Part shown: positions 57,666 through 64,000 of the stretch, in pieces
Layout: each line of letters starts with the position of its first letter
How positions within the stretch are numbered: position 1 is the stretch's first letter
NCBI GenBank assembly: GCA_037893245.1
Contig: JBAIAA010001624.1
Location: 62,001 to 126,000 of the forward strand
Origin: Crossaster papposus
Taxonomy: Eukaryota; Echinodermata; Asteroidea; Velatida; Solasteridae
Reading direction: 5' to 3'
DNA length: 64,000 nt
The notes under the pieces: generated by a model
What the model was told of the DNA's origin: nothing
The model's database searches: none
Seen by the model: only the letters and a program-made list of their open reading frames with translations
Made by a program: the position numbers and the translations under genes

Positions 57666-60593
57666 GTGTGCATAAGAAATATGTAAAGGGAAAGAAGTGT
57701 GCATAAGAAATATGTAAAGGGAAAGAAGTGTGCATAAGAAATATGTAAAGGGGAAGAAGTGTGCATAAGAAATAAACACATGATGTGGGAACAAGCCCTC
57801 GAGTTAAATATGTAAAGGGAAAGAAGTGTGCATAAGAAATATGTAAAGGGAAAGAAGTGTGCATAAGAAATATGTAAAGGGAAAGAAGTGTGCATAAGAA
57901 ATATGTAAAGGGAAAGAAGTGTGCATAAGAAATATGTAAAGGGAAAGAAGTGTGCATAAGAAATATGTAAAGGGAAAGAAGTGTGCATAAGAAATATGTA
58001 AAGGGAAAGAAGTGTGCATAAGAAATAAACACATGATGTGGGAACAAGCCCTCGAGTTAAATATGTAAAGGGAAAGAAGTGTGCATAAGAAATATGTAAA
58101 GGGAAAGAAGTGTGCATAAGAAATATATAAAGGGAAAGAAGTGTGCATAAGAAATATGTAAAGGGAAAGAAGTGTGCATAAGAAATATGTAAAGGGAAAG
58201 AAGTGTGCATAAGAAATATGTAAAGGGAAAGAAGTGTGCATAAGAAATATGTAAAGGGAAAGAAGTGTGCATAAGAAATATGTAAAGGGAAAGAAGTGTG
58301 CATAAGAAATATGTAAAGGGAAAGAAGTGTGCATAAGAAATATGTAAAGGGAAAGAAGTGTGCATAAGAAATATGTAAAGGGAAAGAAGTGTGCATAAGA
58401 AATATGTAAAGGGAAAGAAGTGTGCATAAGAAATATGTAAAGGGAAAGAAGTGTGCATAAGAAATATGTAAAGGGAAAGAAGTGTGCATAAGAAATATGT
58501 AAAGGGAAAGAAGTGTGCATAAGAAATATGTAAAGGGAAAGAAGTGTGCATAAGAAATATGTAAAGGGAAAGAAGTGTGCGTAAGAAATATGTAAATGGA
58601 AAGAAGTGTGCATAAGAAATATGTAAAGGGAAAGAAGTGTGCATAAGAAATATGTAAAGGGAAAGAAGTGTGCATACGAAATATGTAAAGGGAAAGAAGT
58701 GTGCATAAGAAATATGTAAAGGGAAAGAAGTGTGCATAAGAAATATGTAAAGGGAAAGAAGTGTGCATAAGAAATATGTAAAGGGAAAGAAGTGTGCATA
58801 AGAAATAAACACATGATATGGGAACAAGCCCTCGAGTTAAATATGTAAAGGGAAAGAAGTGTGCATAAGAAATATGTAAAGGGAAAGAAGTGTGCATAAG
58901 AAATATGTAAAGGGAAAGAAGTGTGCATAATAAATATGTAAAGGGAAAGAAGTGTGCATAATAAATATGTAAAGGGAAAGAAGTGTGCATAAGCAATATG
59001 TAAAGGGAAAGAAGTGTGCATAAGAAATATGTAAAGGGAAAGAAGTGTGCATAAGAAATATGTAAAGGGAAAGAAGTGTGCATAAGAAATATGTAAAGGG
59101 AAAGAAGTGTGCATAAGAAATATGTAAAGGGAAAGAAGTGTGCATAATAAATATGTAAAGGGAAAGAAGTGTGCATAAGAAATATGTAAAGGGAAAGAAG
59201 TGTGCATAAGAAATATGTAAAGGGAAAGAAGTGTGCATAATAAATCAACACATGATGTGGGAACAAGCCCTCGAGTTAAATTTGTAAAGGGAAAGAAGTG
59301 TGCATAAGAAATATGTAAAGGGAAAGAAGTGTGCATAAGAAATATGTAAAGGGAAAGAAGTGTGCATAAGAAATATGTAAAGGGAAAGAAGTGTGCATAA
59401 GAAATATGTAAAGGGAAAGAAGTGTGCATAAGAAACATGTAAAGGGAAAGAAGTGTGCATAAGAAATATGTAAAGGGAAAGAAGTGTGCATAAGAAATAT
59501 GTAAAGGGAAAGAAGTGTGCATAAGAAATATGTAAAGGGAAAGAAGTGTGCATAAGAAATAAACACATGATGTGGGAACAAGCCCTCGAGTTAAATATGT
59601 AAAGGGAAAGAAGTGTGCATAAAAAATATGTAAAGGGAAAGAAGTGTGCATAAGAAATATGTAAAGGGAAAGAAGTGTGCATAAGAAATAAACACATGAT
59701 GTGGGAACAAGCCCTCGAGTTAAATATGTAAAGGGAAAGAAGTGTGCATAAGAAATATATAAAGGGAAAGAAGTGTGCATAAGAAATATGTAAAGGGAAA
59801 GAAGTGTGCATAAGAAATATGTAAAGGGAAAGAAGTGTGCATAATAAATATGTAAAGGGAAAGAAGTGTGCATACGCAATATGTAAAGGGAAAGAAGTGT
59901 GCATAAGAAATATGTAAAGGGAAAGAAGTGTGCATAAGAAATATGTAAAGGGAAAGAAGTGTGCATAAGAAATATGTAAAGGGAAAGAAGTGTGCATACG
60001 AAATATGTAAAGGGAAAGAAGTGTGCATAAGAAATATGTAAAGGGAAAGAAGTGTGCATAAGAAATATGTAAAGGGAAAGAAGTGTGCATAAGAAATATG
60101 TAAAGGGAAAGAAGTGTGCATAAGACATAAACACATGATGTGGGAACAAGCCCTCGAGTTAAATTTGTAAAGGGAAAGAAGTGTGCATAAGAAATATGTA
60201 AAGGGAAAGAAGTGTGCATAAGAAATATGTAAAGGGAAAGAAGTGTGCATAAGAAATATGTAAAGGGAAATAAGTGTGCATAAGAAATATGTAAAGGGAA
60301 AGAAGTGTGCATAAGAAATATGTAAAGGGAAAGAAGTGTGCATAAGAAATATGTAAAGGGAAAGAAGTGTGCATAATAAATATGTAAAGGGAAAGAAGTG
60401 TGCATAAGCAATATGTAAAGGGAAAGAAGTGTGCATAAGAAATATGTAAAGGGAAAGAAGTGTGCATAAGAAATATGTAAAGGGAAAGAAGTGTGCATAA
60501 GAAATATGTAAAGGGAAAGAAGTGTGCATAAGAAATATGTAAAGGGAAAGAAGTGTGCATAATAAATATGTAAAGGGAAAGAAGTGTGCATAA
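57666..60593 (+). repeat. 3480-bp higher-order repeat, copy 2 (matching part)
   Basis: Second copy of the block that starts at the element's right edge. It is uninterrupted: at the position equivalent to the insertion site the satellite simply continues. The copies diverge beyond about 60593. Confidence 0.9.
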
Positions 60594-63500
60594 TAAATAT
60601 GTAAAGGGAAAGAAGTGTGCATAAGAAATATGTAAAGGGAAAGAAGTGTGCATAAGAAATAAACACATGATGTGGGAACAAGCCCTCGAGTTAAATTTGT
60701 AAAGGGAAAGAAGTGTGCATAAGAAATATGTAAAGGGAAAGAAGTGTGCATAAGAAATATGTAAAGGGAAAGAAGTGTGCATAAGAAATATGTAAAGGGA
60801 AAGAAGTGTGCATAAGAAATATGTAAAGGGAAAGAAGTGTGCATAAGAAACATGTAAAGGGAAAGAAGTGTGCATAAGAAATATGTAAAGGGAAAGAAGT
60901 GTGCATAAGAAATATGTAAAGGGAAAGAAGTGTGCATAAGAAATATGTAAAGGGAAAGAAGTGTGCATAAGAAATAAACACATGATGTGGGAACAAGCCC
61001 TCGAGTTAAATATGTAAAGGGAAAGAAGTGTGCATAAAAAATATGTAAAGGGAAAGAAGTGTGCATAAGAAATATGTAAAGGGAAAGAAGTGTGCATAAG
61101 AAATAAACACATGATGTGGGAACAAGCCCTCGAGTTAAATATGTAAAGGGAAAGAAGTGTGCATAAGAAATATATAAAGGGAAAGAAGTGTGCATAAGAA
61201 ATATGTAAAGGGAAAGAAGTGTGCATAAGAAATATGTAAAGGGAAAGAAGTGTGCATAATAAATATGTAAAGGGAAAGAAGTGTGCATAAGCAATATGTA
61301 AAGGGAAAGAAGTGTGCATAAGAAATATGTAAAGGGAAAGAAGTGTGCATAAGAAATATGTAAAGGGAAAGAAGTGTGCATAAGAAATATGTAAAGGGAA
61401 AGAAGTGTGCATAAGAAATATGTAAAGGGAAAGAAGTGTGCAAAGAAATATGTAAAGGGAAAGAAGTGTGCATAAGAAATATGTAAAGGGAAAGAAGTGT
61501 GCATAAGAAATATGTAAAGGGAAAGAAGTGTGCATAAGACATAAACACATGATGTGGGAACAAGCCCTCGAGTTAAATTTGTAAAGGGAAAGAAGTGTGC
61601 ATAAGAAATATGTAAAGGGAAAGAAGTGTGCATAAGAAATATGTAAAGGGAAAGAAGTGTGCATAAGAAATATGTAAAGGGAAAGAAGTGTGCATAAGAA
61701 ATATGTAAAGGGAAAGAAGTGTGCATAAGAAATATGTAAAGGGAAAGAAGTGTGCATAAGAAATATGTAAAGGGAAAGAAGTGTGCATAAGAAATATGTA
61801 AAGGGAAAGAAGTGTGCATAATAAATATGTAAAGGGAAAGAAGTGTGCATAATAAATATGTAAAGGGAAAGAAGTGTGCATAAGAAATATGTAAAGGGAA
61901 AGAAGTGTGCATAAGAAATATGTAAAGGGAAAGAAGTGTGCATAAGAAATATGTAAAGGGAAAGAAGTGTGCATAAGAAATATGTAAAGGGAAAGAAGTG
62001 TGCATAAGAAATAAACACATGATGTGGGAACAAGCCCTCGAGTTAAATATGTAAAGGGAAAGAAGTGTGCATAAGAAATATGTAAAGGGAAAGAAGTGTG
62101 CATAAGAAATATGTAAAGGGAAAGAAGTGTGCGTAAGAAATATGTAAAGGGAAAGAAGTGTGCATAAGAAATATGTAAAGGGAAAGAAGTGTGCATAAGA
62201 AATATGTAAAGGGAAAGAAGTGTGCATAAGAAATATGTAAAGGGAAAGAAGTGTGCATAAGAAATATGTAAAGGGAAAGAAGTGTGCATACGAAATATGT
62301 AAAGGGAAAGAAGTGTGCATAAGAAATATGTAAAGGGAAAGAAGTGTGCATAAGAAATATGTAAAGGGAAAGAAGTGTGCATAAGAAATATGTAAAGGGA
62401 AAGAAGTGTGCATAAGAAATATGTAAAGGGAAAGAAGTGTGCATAAGAAATATGTAAAGGGAAAGAAGTGTGCATAAGAAATATGTAAAGGGAAAGAAGT
62501 GTGCATAAGCAATATGTAAAGGGAAAGAAGTGTGCATAAGAAATATGTAAAGGGAAAGAAGTGTGCATAAGAAATATGTAAAGGGAAAGAAGTGTGCATA
62601 AGAAATATGTAAAGGGAAAGAAGTGTGCATAAGAAATATGTAAAGGGAAAGAAGTGTGCATAAGAAATATGTAAAGGGAAAGAAGTGTGCATAAGAAATA
62701 TGTAAAGGGAAAGAAGTGTGCATAAGAAATATGTAAAGGGAAAGAAGTGTGCATAAGAAATAAACACATGATGTGGGAACAAGCCCTCGAGTTAAATTTG
62801 TAAAGGGAAAGAAGTGTGCATAAGAAATATGTAAAGGGAAAGAAGTGTGCATAAGAAATATGTAAAGGGAAAGAAGTGTGCATAAGAAATATGTAAAGGG
62901 AAAGAAGTGTGCATAAGAAATATGTAAAGGGAAAGAAGTGTGCATAAGAAATATGTAAAGGGAAAGAAGTGTGCATAAGAAATATGTAAAGGGAAAGAAG
63001 TGTGCATAAGAAATATGTAAAGGGAAAGAAGTGTGCATAAGAAATATGTAAAGGGAAAGAAGTGTGCATAAGAAATATGTAAAGGGAAAGAAGTGTGCAT
63101 AAGAAATATGTAAAGGGAAAGAAGTGTGCATAAGAAATATGTAAATGGAAAGAAGTGTGCATAAGAAATATGTAAAGGGAAAGAAGTGTGCATAAGAAAT
63201 ATGTAAAGGGAAAGAAGTGTGCATAAGAAATATGTAAAGGGAAAGAAGTGTGCATAAGAAATATGTAAAGGGAAAGAAGTGTGCATAAGAAATATGTAAA
63301 GGGAAAGAAGTGTGCATAAGAAATATGTAAAGGGAAAGAAGTGTGCATAAGAAATATGTAAAGGGAAAGAAGTGTGCATAAGAAATATGTAAAGGGAAAG
63401 AAGTGTGCATAAGAAATATGTAAAGGGAAAGAAGTGTGCATAAGAAATATGTAAAGGGAAAGAAGTGTGCATAATAAATATGTAAAGGGAAAGAAGTGTG

Positions 63501-64000
63501 CATAAGAAATATGTAAAGGGAAAGAAGTGTGCATAAGAAATATGTAAAGGGAAAGAAGTGTGCATAAGAAATATGTAAAGGGAAAGAAGTGTGCATAAGA
63601 AATATGTAAAGGGAAAGAAGTGTGCATAATAAATAAACACATGATGTGGGAACAAGCCCTCGAGTTAAATATGTAAAGGGAAAGAAGTGTGCATAAGAAA
63701 TATGTAAAGGGAAAGAAGTGTGCATAAGAAATATGTAAAGGGAAAGAAGTGTGCATAAGAAATATGTAAAGGGAAAGAAGTGTGCATAAGAAATATGTAA
63801 AGGGAAAGAAGTGTGCATAAGAAATATGTAAAGGGAAAGAAGTGTGCATAAGAAATATGTAAAGGGAAAGAAGTGTGCATAAGAAATATGTAAAGGGAAA
63901 GAAGTGTGCATAAGAAATATGTAAAGGGAAAGAAGTGTGCATAAGAAATATGTAAAGGGAAAGAAGTGTGCATAAGAAATATGTAAAGGGAAAGAAGTGT

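Larger units (their letters stand above)
54186..64000 (+). repeat. 31-bp tandem satellite array, right arm
   Basis: The satellite resumes exactly where the left arm stopped (GAA then GTGTGC) and continues to the window edge. Monomer, 67-bp form and variant types are the same as on the left, including the 883-bp module. No gene or second mobile element is seen. Local oddities include two monomers with GTGCAAAG (57261 and 61438) that lack one base. Confidence 0.97.

Noticed and set aside
54068..63973. Long minus-strand open frames in the right array, one running into B2
   Set aside because: Same repeat artefact; the non-repetitive tail is simply the reverse strand of B2.
1..64000. CRISPR-like regular repeats
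   Set aside because: Monomers are contiguous with no unique spacers, the 36-bp insert is itself repeated, and no cas genes are present.

Overview
The window is animal-type repetitive DNA: a very long tandem satellite array split by one complete tyrosine-recombinase retrotransposon. No host gene, rRNA, tRNA or CRISPR array is visible. The host cannot be named from sequence alone. A metazoan is the best inference, because the mobile element belongs to the Ngaro branch of DIRS-like elements with an SGNH-hydrolase ORF, which is known mainly from animals.

Positions 1-47011 and 54186-64000 are satellite. The basic monomer is 31 bp, about 32% GC, and 24 of its 31 bases are purines on the + strand. 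Some monomers carry a 36-bp insert, giving a 67-bp form. The spacing of 67-bp forms and private point variants shows nested higher-order structure. Examples are an 883-bp module seen at least nine times, a 67-222-67 spacing cassette seen at least seven times, and multi-kb duplications with periods of about 1.46-1.68, 3.48, 3.65, 3.76/3.85 and 4.2/4.3 kb. The long minus-strand reading frames across the satellite are a by-product of a stop-free monomer and are not annotated as genes.

Positions 47012-54185 (about 7.17 kb, + orientation) hold the Ngaro-like element. Its order is A1 (47012-47405), Gag, reverse transcriptase/RNase H, tyrosine recombinase, SGNH hydrolase, B1 (52359-53047), A2 (53046-53439), a 56-bp spacer, and B2 (53496-54185). 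This A1-ORFs-B1-A2-B2 arrangement is the split-direct-repeat structure that defines Ngaro. A1 and A2 look identical over 394 bp, and B1 and B2 differ by one G, so the insertion is recent. The element joins the satellite with no target-site duplication; only an AA dinucleotide is shared, as expected for recombinase-mediated integration of a circle.

The expected life cycle is as follows. A promoter in A1 drives a transcript that is polyadenylated in B. Gag packages it and the RT/RNase H copies it. The internal B1-A2 junction supplies the terminal sequences missing from the RNA, and the recombinase inserts the resulting circle. Three expression features stand out. Gag and RT share a frame and are separated by one UGA codon. 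The recombinase frame overlaps the end of RT. The SGNH frame has no AUG before its catalytic serine.
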